DNA of 64,000 bases from CBDCWT01 sp965223305. GTDB taxonomy: Bacteria; Planctomycetota; Planctomycetia; Pirellulales; Pirellulaceae. The notes under the pieces were generated by a model, which did not search any database, was not told the origin of the DNA, and was given only the letters and a program-made list of their open reading frames with translations. Below are positions 45,197 through 55,071 of the stretch, one piece after another. Location of the stretch: contig CBDCWT010000003.1 of NCBI GenBank assembly GCA_965223305.1, positions 78,148 through 142,147 of the forward strand. The letters are read 5' to 3'. Position 1 is the first letter of the stretch. Each line of letters starts with the position of its first letter. The position numbers and the translations under genes are program-made.

Positions 45197-48100
45197 ATGG
45201 CCGCTCGCATTCGGAGGTCCCGTCTTCGCCATGCCGGAATAGGCGACAGCCCGCGCCGGGCCGCGGCGCGAACAAGACCACTGCGATTCGAACCGCTCGA
45301 GGATCGCCACCTCCTGTCAGCGGTGCGCCTGGACGCTCCACGACCGCTTGGCGATGTTACCGAAGAGTACGAAGTGAGTTCGGACGGGCGGTTCGGCGTA
45401 TATGTTGCGGACGCCGAAACCGACTCCCGCTACGAGCTCTACAGTGTCGAGTTCTCCACGGGAGAAGTGCGCAAACTGAGCCACACGTCGCTGCAGCGCC
45501 GGGTGAAGAACATTCAGATCAGCCCCGACAGCAGTCGAGTTGTCTATCGAACCTGGGAACGTACCGAGTCACGACACGTCTTAAACGAGCTGTTCAGCGT
45601 CCCTATCAACGGCGGGGACGCCATCAAGCTGAGCGGACCGATGGTCTCGGGCGGCGGCGCGTTTGAGTATTTCATCTCCCCGGATAGCGGCCGCGTTGTT
45701 TACCGAGCGGATCAGGACACAAATGGTGTTCATGAACTGTTCAGCGTTCCCCTCGAGGGCGGAACGGTCACCAAACTCAATCGCCCTCTCTCCGGTGCAG
45801 ACGACGTTCAACCGGACTTCGAGTTGAGCGCGGACAGCAGCCGTGTTGTCTTCCGGGCCGGTAGAGACGATGCCATGTCGCTATTCAACGCCTCAGTGGC
45901 CGGCGGTGATCTCATCGAGGTAGATGACCTGCTTCCCAACAGCTTCCCTGCCGGGGACGGTGAGCTAGCCGAAATCAGTCCGGACGGCAGCCATCTCGTC
46001 TACCTGTCGGGCTCGGAGTTGTTCACGGTTGAGTTGGCGACCGGGAGCGTCACGACGCTGGGCACCGACGTCAAACCCGGGTTTCAAATCAGCGCGGACA
46101 GCGCGCACGTGATCTTCGTTAGCGGCAGTGACCTGTTCCGAACTCCGCTGGGTGGAGGCGCCGCTATCCGCCTCAACGATCCCTTGGTCCAATCCGGTGA
46201 GGTCCTGCCGGACCCTCAGATCACTCCCGATAGCAGTCGTGTCGTTTATCGGGCGGATCAAGATACGGACGACGTCATCGAGCTATACACGGTTCCCATC
46301 ACTGGCGGCCCCTCAACCAAGCTAAACAACACGCTCGTCTTGGGCGGCGACGTTGCGCCGGACCGCGATGGCTTGCCGCAGCCTGACTTTCAAATCACGC
46401 CCGATAGCCAGCGGGTCATGTACCTCGCCGACGCGCGAACGGATGGTGTCCTTGAACTCCATTCCGCGTCCCTCGACGGAAGCGGGTCGACAGTACTGAG
46501 CCATGTACCTCTCAGTCTCAGCGGATATCTAGAACACTATCTACCATCGGATGACCGTTTCCCCCGCATCAGCCCTGACAGCAACCACGCCGTCTACTGG
46601 GTGGATGGGGAAGTCTACCGCGTTCCCATCACCGGTGGCGAGTCCATCAAGCTGAACGGAGAGCTTGTGGTGGGTGGTAGAGTCAGCGGTTATCGCTTCA
46701 CCCCAGACGGCGGCCGGCTGGTCTACCGCGCAATGCAAGACAGCTACGGAATCTGGGAGCTGTTCAGCGCGCCGGTGATGGGCGGCAATCCTGTCAAGCA
46801 CAGCGGTCCCATGCTCGCACTCGGACACGCGTTCTATTCCGATCACCATTCCGAGACTGCTCGCCTCACGCCGGATGGAAAATTCGCGCTCTACCGTTCG
46901 TCAAATAGCACGGAGTCAGAAGAGCGCATCGAACTTTACAGTGTCGAGATCGCGACTGGTGCGGTCGCGAGACTCAGCAACGGATTGGTAGATGGCGGCG
47001 TGCTCAACTATGAGATCAGTCCTGACAGCAGCCACGTCGTGTACGGTGTCGCTGGACTTTTTAGCGTTCCCATCACCGGCGGCCGTTCTGTCAAACTCGC
47101 CGACGCCTTGCCGGGTGCATGGACCAGCCAACTCCGATTCACAAGTGACAGCTCTCGCGTGCTGTACTCGTATCCGTTTCAGGGGCTTTACAGTGCCCCG
47201 CTGGTCGGTGGGTCCTCCACGCGACTCGATGACTTAGGCGACGACAGCGACGTGAGTACTTGGTGGACAAGCCCTGACAACAGGTGGGTGTTGTACTCGG
47301 CCAACGGCGAACCAGACGTGTACAGCGTTCCGATCGGCGGCGGTCAAAATAGCAAGCTGATCGGCAAGTCAGTCGGCGACGCCAGCCTTCGTCGCATTGA
47401 GATTGCCCCCGACGGCAGCCGAGTCGTCTACTGGGGCGACGAGGAAACGGCAGGCAAGTTCGAGCTGTTTAGCGTTCCTATTGCGGGTGGCGCGGCGGTC
47501 AAATTAAACGGCCCGCTCGTCGATGATGGTAACGTTGACCGCGAGTTCACAATTTCTCCGGACAGCCGCCGCGTCATCTACCAGGCTGATCAAGACACCG
47601 ACGAAGTCAGCGAGCTTTACAGCGTTCCTATCTCAGGCGGAGAAGCGACGAAGCTAAACGGCCCGTTGATCGAGGGTGGAGTTGTGCCTTATACCTTGAG
47701 GAACACCAATGGAGGCCTGTTCCCCAATTGGGGAGCCCCTCAACCTACAGACGGCGGAGACGTATTCGACTTTCAAGTGTCGGCCGACAGCCGCCTTGTC
47801 GTCTATCGAGCTGACCAAGAAACGGACGAACAAGCCGAGCTGTTTAGCGTTCCGGTTGGCGGCGGAGAACCCATGAAGCTGAACTCGCCGCTCGAAGTTG
47901 GGCAGGGGGTGTTGGCCGAGTACGCAGTTACTCCCGACGGTAGCTCAGTCGTCTTCGCATCGGGCGAGCGCACGTCCTACCCGGCCGACCTGTTCGGCGT
48001 GCCGATCGATGGTGGCAGTCCGGTGAGACTGGGAGAGTCTGTAATCCTCCAAGACCATCTGCTGCAGCCCGATCTGGGCTTTAGCTCCGACAGTAGTCGA

Positions 48101-51100
48101 TTGGTGTACCGGTCCAGGAGTTCTGACGGGAAAACCGAACTATACAGCGCTGCAATCGCTACCGCCGATACGGTAAAGCTGAACAGCACGCTCGTGGCCG
48201 GCGGCAACGTGACAGAGTACACGATCAGTGACGACGGCAGGAAAGTCGTCTACCGTGCTGACCAAGATCAGGACAACGTTTTTGAGTTGTATGCTGTCCC
48301 TGCGACCGGCGGGCGTCCTGAGAAACTAAACGGCCCGCTTGTGCCCGGCGGAAGTGTGAGTGCAAACGAGGAGCCGGACTATGAGCCCTATGCGCCGAGT
48401 TTTGGTTTCGCGATTACCGCGGACAACACCCATGTTGTGTATTTGGCCGACGAGGGCGTTCGGCAACTGGGCCTCTACGGACGAACGCTCCCGGAGCAGC
48501 CGGACTTGCTGGTCAGCTCGTTCGTGCCCGACTCGAGTGGTTTCACACTTCAGTTCAACAGCGAGCTAGACGCCAGCCGTGTGAACCTCTACGACGCTGA
48601 AAGTGTTCAGCTTGGCGCAGAGGACGTTACCCTCAATGGAGCGGTGACCGGGTTGGTACCCGGGTCTCTTGTCGTGGACGATTCCAGCCGCGGGGCTCGA
48701 TTCATTGTCTCCGGCGGTGTGCTAGCCCCCGATACCTACACCGTTTATTTGCGAAGCGGCAGCGAGAGTTTCAAGTCGGCGGACCAAACGCTGCTTGACG
48801 GTGACGGAGAGGGCCTGGCGGGCGACGACTACTTCGCGTCGTTCACGATCAGTGACAATCGCCGAGTAGTTGGTATTCCCGATTTTGTGCGTGGTCCAGG
48901 ACAAGCTATTGATAACCTGTCGGGGAACGACATCGAGGGAATTCCGCTGACGATTAGCGACGCGGCCGGCCTGCGAAGCATCTCTTTGCAGATCGAGTAT
49001 GACCCGGCACTTCTGATGATTTCCGCCGCCCAAGTTGGTCCGGATATGCCTGCCGGCGCGGGGGTGACGATCGATACACCGACACCAGGTGTCGCCGTGT
49101 TGGCCTTCACCAGTGACACGGACCTGCCCTCCGGAGCGCAGACGCTTGCCTATCTGCAGGCCATCATTCCGGAAGCCGATGCGGGCAGCAGTAACTACGG
49201 TCTGCACCAGATTGTGCAGCTCGAGAGCCTGGTTCTGGAGGACGCCGACGGCAATCAACTACCGGCAGTCGCCGATCACGCGCTGCAGGTCGTGGCTATC
49301 TTCGGCGACGTGACGCTCAATGGCCGCCTCAATTCGGCCGACGCTAGCCGGGTCACCCGCGTCGCCGCGGAACTCGATTCGGGATTCGCCGCCAATACTT
49401 TGATCGATCCACGTGTCTTGGCCGACGTTACCGGCAACGGGACGATCAACGCCTCGGATGCTCTGTGGCTGACGCTGATTTCGATTGGGCGTGACCCGAC
49501 CGTCGTTCCGCCGAGTGATCCACGAGACGACACGCCAACTCCTCCTCCACCGGACCCACCTGACATCCCCCCAGTCACCTCGACCATGCGGCTCGACAAT
49601 CCTCAGGCGATTGTCGGCGACGTGACAGAGTTTGTTTTCACCTCCGATGGACAATTCGCTGTGTACCTAGCGGATTCGACGACCGAACACCAGTTTGAAC
49701 TCTACAGTGTCGAGCTTGCCTCGGGCGAAGTTCAGAAGCTGAGTGGCATCGCCGAAGGGGGCAACGTTGTGGAATTCCAGGTCAGCCGGGACGATCGCCG
49801 AGTTGTCTACCGGACTGCGAAAACGAACGGTTCGGTTGAGTTGTTTAGCGTGTCCGTCGAGGGTGGGGAAAGCACGCGGCTGAACGGGCCATCAGCGGAT
49901 GTTGGCAGTATATACACTGACAGGACGAGTTTTCTTATCTCTCCCGACAGTTCGCAAGTTGTATATCTCGCCGATCGTGGGGCCGATGATGTTGTCGAGT
50001 TATTCAGCGTACCGATTGAAGGGGGCGTTGCCACGAGACTCAATCGTGACCTCGTCAGCGGCGGCGACGTGTTTGACTTTAAGATCAGCAGTGACAGCCG
50101 GCATGTCGTTTATCGCGGTGATCAAGATAGGGATGTCGTTCTTGAGTTGTACCGTGTGCCATTGACAGGCGGAACGATCACGCGGCTCAACGAGGAGTTC
50201 ACAGGGCCCGGCGGCATTGCTGTCGGTGACTATGAAATCAGCCCGGACAACAACTACGTCATCTATAACTCGAATCACCTCGACCGGCGTACGTACCGCC
50301 TGTACGGTGTTCCCATGACAGGTGGAGCCGTCACACCCCTCAGTAGTCAACGTGTTAGCCTCGAAGACGCGCAGTTCAGTCCCGATAGCAGTCACGTTGT
50401 TTACCAACAAGGCCAGGACTTGTACAGTTTTCCGGTTAGCGGTGGAGAGCCTCTCCAGCTCGATACGCTCGGCGCGCTGCGGAGCTTCCAGGTTAGCCCG
50501 GACAGCCGTCACGTGGTCTTCGTGGAAGATCGAGGCGGAGTACCCACGCTGTTAAGTACTCCGCTGGGTCGCCGCGAGCTGACTAATCTAAGCGGAGAAT
50601 CGCCCGCCGCCGGCTTTCGGATTAGCCCCGACGGCCTGCATGTCCTGTACGTCGGGTATCAAGTGTCTGGCCGGCGAAATCAGCTGTATCGGGTTCCGAT
50701 TGGAGGCGGCGACTTGACGCGGCTGAGTGACTCCGAGCACGACGTTGAGCCGGAAATCCAACTCACTCCGGACGGCGGGCACGTCGTCTATCTGGCTGAC
50801 CACGTCTCTCTCTACAGCGTACCGGTGGCAGGCGGCAGTCCAACCGAATTGAGTGATCCCGTCCCAGACGGCCGACTTCGGGTCGACAGAGCTTATCCAG
50901 TCAGCGAGACTTTTCAAATCAGCGCGGACAGCCAATGGGTCGCGTTCGATGGAGAATTCCTCGCTGAGGGCGCTGCAAGTTGGGTCTACGGCGTTTTTAG
51001 CGTGCCGCTCTCTGGTGGCAGCGCCTCACCACGGAGCGAACTGCTGTCGACCGCCGCACAACTCGGCGATTTCTCCATTTCGCCCAGCAGCGACCGGTTG

Positions 51101-52465
51101 GTTTACATTGCCGAGCAAGATCTAGACGGGGTCTCGGAGCTCTTCAGCTCACCAGTAACCGGTGGCGGGTCGACTAAGCTAAGTGCACCGCAAATGTCGT
51201 TGGGAGGCAACGTCACGGACATCCAACTGAGCCCGGATGGCCAGTTCGCTGTCTACCGCGCCGATCATGACGTGGAAGGCATTTTCGAGCTGTACACGGT
51301 TTCGAACGCTTCCGGAGGAATGATCAAGTTAAACGGCACGCTGCTCGCAGGGAACGTCGAACCTGACTTCCAAATCAGTGCGGATGGCAGTCGAGTGGTC
51401 TACCGGGCGAAGCAGGATGATCGGCATCAGACCGATCTCTACAGCGTGTGGCTGACCGGCGGTGGCCGTGTCACCCTCAACCGGCCACTTGCCGAGGGCG
51501 AGGTTCATGACTTTGAGATTAGTGCCGACGGTCGCCGAGTGGTTTACAGAGCGGCGCAAACGCATTCGTCTTCCCCCCGACTATATAGTGTGCCGTCGAC
51601 GGGTGGGCAGGTTACCAAGATCGACGGGCTGTCAACGCGATACGGCAGTGTGCGGAGCTTTCAGGTTGCTCCGGAAGGTAGCTCGGTCGTCTATTTTGCC
51701 GATCAGGAAACGAGGGGTCTGGCCGAGCTGTTTCGTGTTCCGATCACCGGTGGCGAATTCAACAAAGTGAGCGGACCGCTTGGCACAACAGGCCGTATAT
51801 ACGAGTACCAGGTTTCGCCAGACGGCAGGCGCGTCGTGTACAGAGCAAGCCAAGAGCGGCGGTCCCACGTGGACCTCTATAGTGTTCCGATCACCGGCGG
51901 CGAAGCCGTCAATCTGAGTGGGCCGCTGGACACTTACGATGGTTTTCATATCGCGTCCAACGGCAATTGGGTTGTGTTTCCGGATGGTGGGCAACTCTAC
52001 CGCGTTTCGATGATGGGTGGACCGGCAATTCAGTTGAACGATCCGAATGAGGGGTACGTGCAGGCTGGTCCGGTGATCAGCCCGGACGGTGCGCGCGTCG
52101 TGTACCTCACGGCGGAACACCCCCAGCGGTATTTCGGAGAGAACCTGTACAGCGTTTCAATTACAGGAGGCAGCACTACCAAGCTGACCAACGGCCGGAC
52201 TTGGTTTGGATACCAGATCACCCCCGACGGCAATACGGTTGTCTTCCGCGCTGATCACGACGCTGCGGGCGTTATTGAAATCTACGCCGTGCCGATTTCT
52301 GGCGGAGATTTTCAGAAACTTAACGGTCCCTTGGTTGCTCACGGGGACGTTAGTGAGCGGTTTACGATCAGCCCGGACGGCAAGCGGTTGATCTACACGG
52401 CGGATCAAGACTTCGATCGACAAGTGGGGATTTATCGGGCCAGTCTCCCTCAGAATGTGTTTTGA
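45197..52465 (+). CDS. exoprotein with two PD40-type propeller arrays around cohesin and dockerin domains
   Basis: 2422 residues. The N-terminus is arginine-rich with FEPLEDRHLLSAVRLD, the planctomycete exoprotein motif. Array 1 (~45320-48480) and array 2 (~49590-52465) consist of ~45-residue units with ISPDSSRVVYRADQDT and ELFSVPITGG ... KLNGPL, like WD40/TolB PD40 blades. Between them lie a Big-like module (~48500-48870), a cohesin-like domain (GLRSISLQIEYDPALLMISA, ~48900-49290), a dockerin-like pair (GDVTLNGRLNSADASRVTR and ADVTGNGTINASDALWLT, ~49300-49470) and a proline linker (TPTPPPPDPPDIPP). It is probably a secreted or surface binding protein. The ligand cannot be inferred. Confidence 0.88.
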   Translation: MAARIRRSRLRHAGIGDSPRRAAARTRPLRFEPLEDRHLLSAVRLDAPRPLGDVTEEYEVSSDGRFGVYVADAETDSRYELYSVEFSTGEVRKLSHTSLQRRVKNIQISPDSSRVVYRTWERTESRHVLNELFSVPINGGDAIKLSGPMVSGGGAFEYFISPDSGRVVYRADQDTNGVHELFSVPLEGGTVTKLNRPLSGADDVQPDFELSADSSRVVFRAGRDDAMSLFNASVAGGDLIEVDDLLPNSFPAGDGELAEISPDGSHLVYLSGSELFTVELATGSVTTLGTDVKPGFQISADSAHVIFVSGSDLFRTPLGGGAAIRLNDPLVQSGEVLPDPQITPDSSRVVYRADQDTDDVIELYTVPITGGPSTKLNNTLVLGGDVAPDRDGLPQPDFQITPDSQRVMYLADARTDGVLELHSASLDGSGSTVLSHVPLSLSGYLEHYLPSDDRFPRISPDSNHAVYWVDGEVYRVPITGGESIKLNGELVVGGRVSGYRFTPDGGRLVYRAMQDSYGIWELFSAPVMGGNPVKHSGPMLALGHAFYSDHHSETARLTPDGKFALYRSSNSTESEERIELYSVEIATGAVARLSNGLVDGGVLNYEISPDSSHVVYGVAGLFSVPITGGRSVKLADALPGAWTSQLRFTSDSSRVLYSYPFQGLYSAPLVGGSSTRLDDLGDDSDVSTWWTSPDNRWVLYSANGEPDVYSVPIGGGQNSKLIGKSVGDASLRRIEIAPDGSRVVYWGDEETAGKFELFSVPIAGGAAVKLNGPLVDDGNVDREFTISPDSRRVIYQADQDTDEVSELYSVPISGGEATKLNGPLIEGGVVPYTLRNTNGGLFPNWGAPQPTDGGDVFDFQVSADSRLVVYRADQETDEQAELFSVPVGGGEPMKLNSPLEVGQGVLAEYAVTPDGSSVVFASGERTSYPADLFGVPIDGGSPVRLGESVILQDHLLQPDLGFSSDSSRLVYRSRSSDGKTELYSAAIATADTVKLNSTLVAGGNVTEYTISDDGRKVVYRADQDQDNVFELYAVPATGGRPEKLNGPLVPGGSVSANEEPDYEPYAPSFGFAITADNTHVVYLADEGVRQLGLYGRTLPEQPDLLVSSFVPDSSGFTLQFNSELDASRVNLYDAESVQLGAEDVTLNGAVTGLVPGSLVVDDSSRGARFIVSGGVLAPDTYTVYLRSGSESFKSADQTLLDGDGEGLAGDDYFASFTISDNRRVVGIPDFVRGPGQAIDNLSGNDIEGIPLTISDAAGLRSISLQIEYDPALLMISAAQVGPDMPAGAGVTIDTPTPGVAVLAFTSDTDLPSGAQTLAYLQAIIPEADAGSSNYGLHQIVQLESLVLEDADGNQLPAVADHALQVVAIFGDVTLNGRLNSADASRVTRVAAELDSGFAANTLIDPRVLADVTGNGTINASDALWLTLISIGRDPTVVPPSDPRDDTPTPPPPDPPDIPPVTSTMRLDNPQAIVGDVTEFVFTSDGQFAVYLADSTTEHQFELYSVELASGEVQKLSGIAEGGNVVEFQVSRDDRRVVYRTAKTNGSVELFSVSVEGGESTRLNGPSADVGSIYTDRTSFLISPDSSQVVYLADRGADDVVELFSVPIEGGVATRLNRDLVSGGDVFDFKISSDSRHVVYRGDQDRDVVLELYRVPLTGGTITRLNEEFTGPGGIAVGDYEISPDNNYVIYNSNHLDRRTYRLYGVPMTGGAVTPLSSQRVSLEDAQFSPDSSHVVYQQGQDLYSFPVSGGEPLQLDTLGALRSFQVSPDSRHVVFVEDRGGVPTLLSTPLGRRELTNLSGESPAAGFRISPDGLHVLYVGYQVSGRRNQLYRVPIGGGDLTRLSDSEHDVEPEIQLTPDGGHVVYLADHVSLYSVPVAGGSPTELSDPVPDGRLRVDRAYPVSETFQISADSQWVAFDGEFLAEGAASWVYGVFSVPLSGGSASPRSELLSTAAQLGDFSISPSSDRLVYIAEQDLDGVSELFSSPVTGGGSTKLSAPQMSLGGNVTDIQLSPDGQFAVYRADHDVEGIFELYTVSNASGGMIKLNGTLLAGNVEPDFQISADGSRVVYRAKQDDRHQTDLYSVWLTGGGRVTLNRPLAEGEVHDFEISADGRRVVYRAAQTHSSSPRLYSVPSTGGQVTKIDGLSTRYGSVRSFQVAPEGSSVVYFADQETRGLAELFRVPITGGEFNKVSGPLGTTGRIYEYQVSPDGRRVVYRASQERRSHVDLYSVPITGGEAVNLSGPLDTYDGFHIASNGNWVVFPDGGQLYRVSMMGGPAIQLNDPNEGYVQAGPVISPDGARVVYLTAEHPQRYFGENLYSVSITGGSTTKLTNGRTWFGYQITPDGNTVVFRADHDAAGVIEIYAVPISGGDFQKLNGPLVAHGDVSERFTISPDGKRLIYTADQDFDRQVGIYRASLPQNVF

Positions 52466-52861
52466 AATTCGGAAAGACTGGCCGCGCCGCGGCTCATTAG
52501 TGACATTAGATTGCCCGGCAGGGTAGTTTCCCGAAACGTCACCAAGCCGTCGGCCCACACGGCCCGCACTTGCCCATATGTGGTTTTCCCCTCCGAGGTG
52601 CCCGCATAAGATTGCTGAGGACGCTCTCGGCATGGATTTGTCGCCTGCTATTTTGCCGCAGTGCAGCGCGGCGATGATCTCCAACTGCAACACAGCGTTG
52701 TCAGGACAGCCAGCCTGGCTCCACTCCTCTTCGCCACCCGTCAACGTCTCGGACGTCAGAAGGTCCGGCTGGGCTGGGTCCAAGTCGATCCGCCGCAAGA
52801 TCACGCGGCGTGAGTCCAGATTGCTCGACGGACCAAGATAGAAATCCAGTGTCTTTGACAT
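52450..52861 (-). pseudogene. possible decayed DUF1559-like C-terminus
   Basis: From ATG 52861 one frame reads ILRRIDLDPAQPDLLTS ... GHLGGENHIWA. Another frame continues VRAVWADGLVTFRETTLPGN ... LSEFQNTF and stops at 52450. 'H-x9-DG' (GHLGGENxxWADG) is the hallmark near the C-terminus of planctomycete DUF1559 pseudopilin-like proteins, here split between frames. If real, it is a broken gene overlapping the end of the propeller protein. Weak evidence. Confidence 0.28.
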
Positions 52862-52901
52862 ATCACTCTTTTGACATATCACTCTTTTGACATATCACTC
52901 T
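52854..52901 (+). repeat. three tandem 16-bp repeats with TTGACA
   Basis: Three perfect copies of TTTGACATATCACTCT (48 bp). Each has a -35-like TTGACA, and each TTGACA is followed after 16 nt by TATCAC, a 4/6 match to -10. It may form overlapping promoters or a regulator array upstream of the J-like gene. Confidence 0.7.
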
Positions 52902-53049
52902 CCCAAGGCTCACCCGCTATGCTGAGAAGGGTTTTGATCAATCAACAAAATGATTTTTATAAGTCAAAACTACTCTCCTCGACTGGGGCAGTCAATCGTG
53001 GTGAACAGAACGCAATGCAGCATCCCATGAAAAACCAGGCCGTCTTAGG

Positions 53050-53055
53050 TATAAT
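53050..53055 (+). promoter_or_regulatory. -10-like TATAAT
   Basis: A perfect TATAAT lies 37 bp before GTG 53093. A matching -35 is not clear. It favours the GTG start for the next gene, because transcription would begin near 53062. Confidence 0.4.
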
Positions 53056-53092
53056 CCACTGCAGTTTGGGAGAAGCTATCGGGGCACGTGCC

Positions 53093-54676
53093 GTGGAAGT
53101 CAACTGTCCATTCTGCAAGACCAGAGTTCAGACCTCAGGTACTTCGTTGACGTGCCCGGGATGCGGGAAGGAGATCGTCGTCGCGACTCCGACGTCGTCT
53201 TTCGATCCATATCAGAGCTGGTTCGATATTCCGCACGATGAACAGCCACCAAACCACTACTGCCTGCTGGGCTTAAGGATGTTTGAGGGCAGCCCGGAGC
53301 TGATTGACCAGGCAGCGCGTTTGCGTGTTAAGCGGCTGAAGCTAGTAGCGAAAGGACCTCAATCTCAAGAGGCAAAGCGGCTTCTGCACGAGGTAAAGCT
53401 CGCGAGGAAATGTCTCTTGGACATCCCCCAGAAGGCCGCCTACGATGCTGCTCTCCGGGGAAGATCTTCCAGTGCGAGCGTGCCCCCGCCGCCCCCACAG
53501 CACCAGCCGGCTGTGCCGAAAGGTCATGTCGCGCACCCGAGCGCTGCTGCAACAACCACCCCAGTAGCGGTGTCAGCGCCCTCCTTTCCGAAGAAAGTCC
53601 GAGTGCGGAGGAGGCCGCCTCAGCAAAAGAGACCAAGTCCCGTCTTGGGGATAGTGCTCTCGGGGATAGGTTCGGTCGTAATCGGGTATCTGCTGTTGTT
53701 TCAGTACATTCCGAAGTTGGTGAAGCAGCAGACGCAAGAAAATGAAAAGAGGCAGCAGCGACTGGCGGACCGACAGACGCCGATCCGGGTGGCGCCAGCG
53801 CCAAGGAATGTCCGGAGACCTAGCAGAAACAACGCGTTCAGCCCGCAAGGCATTCCGAATGCCTACCAGAATCGGGAAACCGCAAGGCAGGAACCTCAGA
53901 AGGTCGAAGTGCAAGGTGCGACGCAAGAGGTGGACGACATTGACGGTAAGCCGGACCGTACCGAAAGCCAAGAGGCGGATGGCAAGATTGCGGATGCTCC
54001 CCCTGAGACAGTACTGCTGGATCTGTCAAAGAGAAATGTGTTCGTAAAGCTGCCGGACCTTACAGAAGACGGTCGCGAGGTCACCATCGTCGGGTTAGCT
54101 GAACTGTCCCAACAAGGTCAATCGTTGCAAGAACCAGATCGGCAGCACCTGGGCAAGCTCATTTCTGGCTGCCGCTACGAATTGACACCAGTGGACGGCG
54201 TTGTGAAAGTCGGGAACGAAGTCATTGCGGCTATCACCGACAAGAATGGCGCAGAGCTGGGGATCTTCGTCCAGTTCGCGCTGACCCGGAGAGGAAACGC
54301 CGACTTGCTGCGGATCACTCCGAAAATTGTAGCCGACGGGGATTCGTTGGACTTCAACCTCGCGTCGATCAAGCGAAGCTATCGATCATTGGACAGCGAA
54401 GTTCGCAAGATGCAGGGAGGCATAGTAACGATGCAGCGGCAGCTGGCCACAATCAATAGTTGGCTAGCGTCGCGAGTAGCAAAGGACGCGGCAGAAAAGA
54501 GCCTCCGTCTCGATCAGCGAGACGCCCTGAATAAGCAGATTCCCGCAGCGAAAGAGGTGTTAAAACTGCAGATGGCGCGCGGTGTCCGGCTTCAGAGGCT
54601 GGCGAACTTTGCCGAACAGCTGCACAACAACACTCAGATCCTCTATCTTGTCGGCTCTGACGAGACCACCAATTGA
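53093..54676 (+). CDS. planctomycete zinc-ribbon/J-like membrane protein
   Basis: 527 residues from GTG 53093. The frame is open further upstream (to 52871), but that part looks non-coding and a TATAAT lies inside it. Residues ~1-30: zinc ribbon CPFCKTRVQTSG ... CPGCGKEIVV. Then a J-domain-like segment (DPYQSWFDIPHDEQPPNHYC, CLLDIPQKAAYDAAL) lacking the HPD tripeptide, so DnaK stimulation is unlikely. Then a Pro/Ala linker, one membrane helix (LGIVLSGIGSVVIGYLLLF), a charged linker and a C-terminal domain ending in a coiled coil. This domain order is common in planctomycete proteins of unknown role. It is probably membrane-anchored with the ribbon and J-like part in the cytoplasm. Confidence 0.8.
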   Translation: MEVNCPFCKTRVQTSGTSLTCPGCGKEIVVATPTSSFDPYQSWFDIPHDEQPPNHYCLLGLRMFEGSPELIDQAARLRVKRLKLVAKGPQSQEAKRLLHEVKLARKCLLDIPQKAAYDAALRGRSSSASVPPPPPQHQPAVPKGHVAHPSAAATTTPVAVSAPSFPKKVRVRRRPPQQKRPSPVLGIVLSGIGSVVIGYLLLFQYIPKLVKQQTQENEKRQQRLADRQTPIRVAPAPRNVRRPSRNNAFSPQGIPNAYQNRETARQEPQKVEVQGATQEVDDIDGKPDRTESQEADGKIADAPPETVLLDLSKRNVFVKLPDLTEDGREVTIVGLAELSQQGQSLQEPDRQHLGKLISGCRYELTPVDGVVKVGNEVIAAITDKNGAELGIFVQFALTRRGNADLLRITPKIVADGDSLDFNLASIKRSYRSLDSEVRKMQGGIVTMQRQLATINSWLASRVAKDAAEKSLRLDQRDALNKQIPAAKEVLKLQMARGVRLQRLANFAEQLHNNTQILYLVGSDETTN

Positions 54677-54725
54677 CGCACCTAGTTCTCAGTAAGATAT
54701 TCGGACGGCGGAACAAGAAGCTCGG

Positions 54726-54965
54726 TCACTTCTTGCGGCGGCGGGCATGGACGCGGCACTTGTCCGAGCAGAACCTTGCCGTCGAACGCCGCGGCGTGAA
54801 CTACTCCGCCTCACGCCCGGCTGCCAGATACTCGCCGATCAGTTTCTCGTACTTGGCGCGACTTTCGGACGTGCCGTGCTTGCCCAAGTAGTAGCTCTTC
54901 CCGCGAATGACGCAAACAGCTTGACCAGTGGCTTTGTGCAATCGGTAAGACGGGACTCGTTTCAT
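54726..54965 (-). pseudogene. integrase N-terminal remnant fused to a zinc-finger tail
   Basis: ATG 54965 opens MKRVPSYRLHKATGQAVCVI, RGKSYYLGKHGTSESRAKYE, KLIGEYLAAGREAE, then TAG at 54801-54803. This is the typical N-terminus of planctomycete tyrosine integrases (HKATGQAVV..., YLGKHGSxESxAKY). In the same frame after the TAG comes FTPRRSTARFCSDKCRVHAR-RRKK and a stop at 54726, which resembles the tail of an unrelated CxxxC zinc-finger protein. The catalytic domain is absent. It is a deletion scar or chimera, not a working integrase; the 54-codon piece could still be made. Confidence 0.6.
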
Positions 54966-55045
54966 GGCGGTTACCTCCCCTTGCGGAAACTGAGTAGTTA
55001 CTACTCACTTCGACACGGTAACCGCCGCCGGATTCAGAGCGGGTT

Positions 55046-55061
55046 AGAGACGCAAGTCTCT
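55046..55061. terminator. small hairpin next to tRNA-like fragment
   Basis: AGAGAC-GCAA-GTCTCT: a perfect 6-bp stem with a GNRA-type loop, 11 nt beyond the 3' end of the tRNA-like fragment on the minus strand. It may be a remnant of the original tRNA terminator. There is no T-run. Confidence 0.4.
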
Positions 55062-55071
55062 ATACCACAAA

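Noticed and set aside
45581..52233. long minus-strand frames inside the propeller gene
   Set aside because: They mirror the repetitive PD40 coding strand and have no independent motifs; shadows.
53093..54676. functional DnaJ co-chaperone
   Set aside because: The J-like segment lacks HPD, which is required for Hsp70 stimulation; kept only as J-like.
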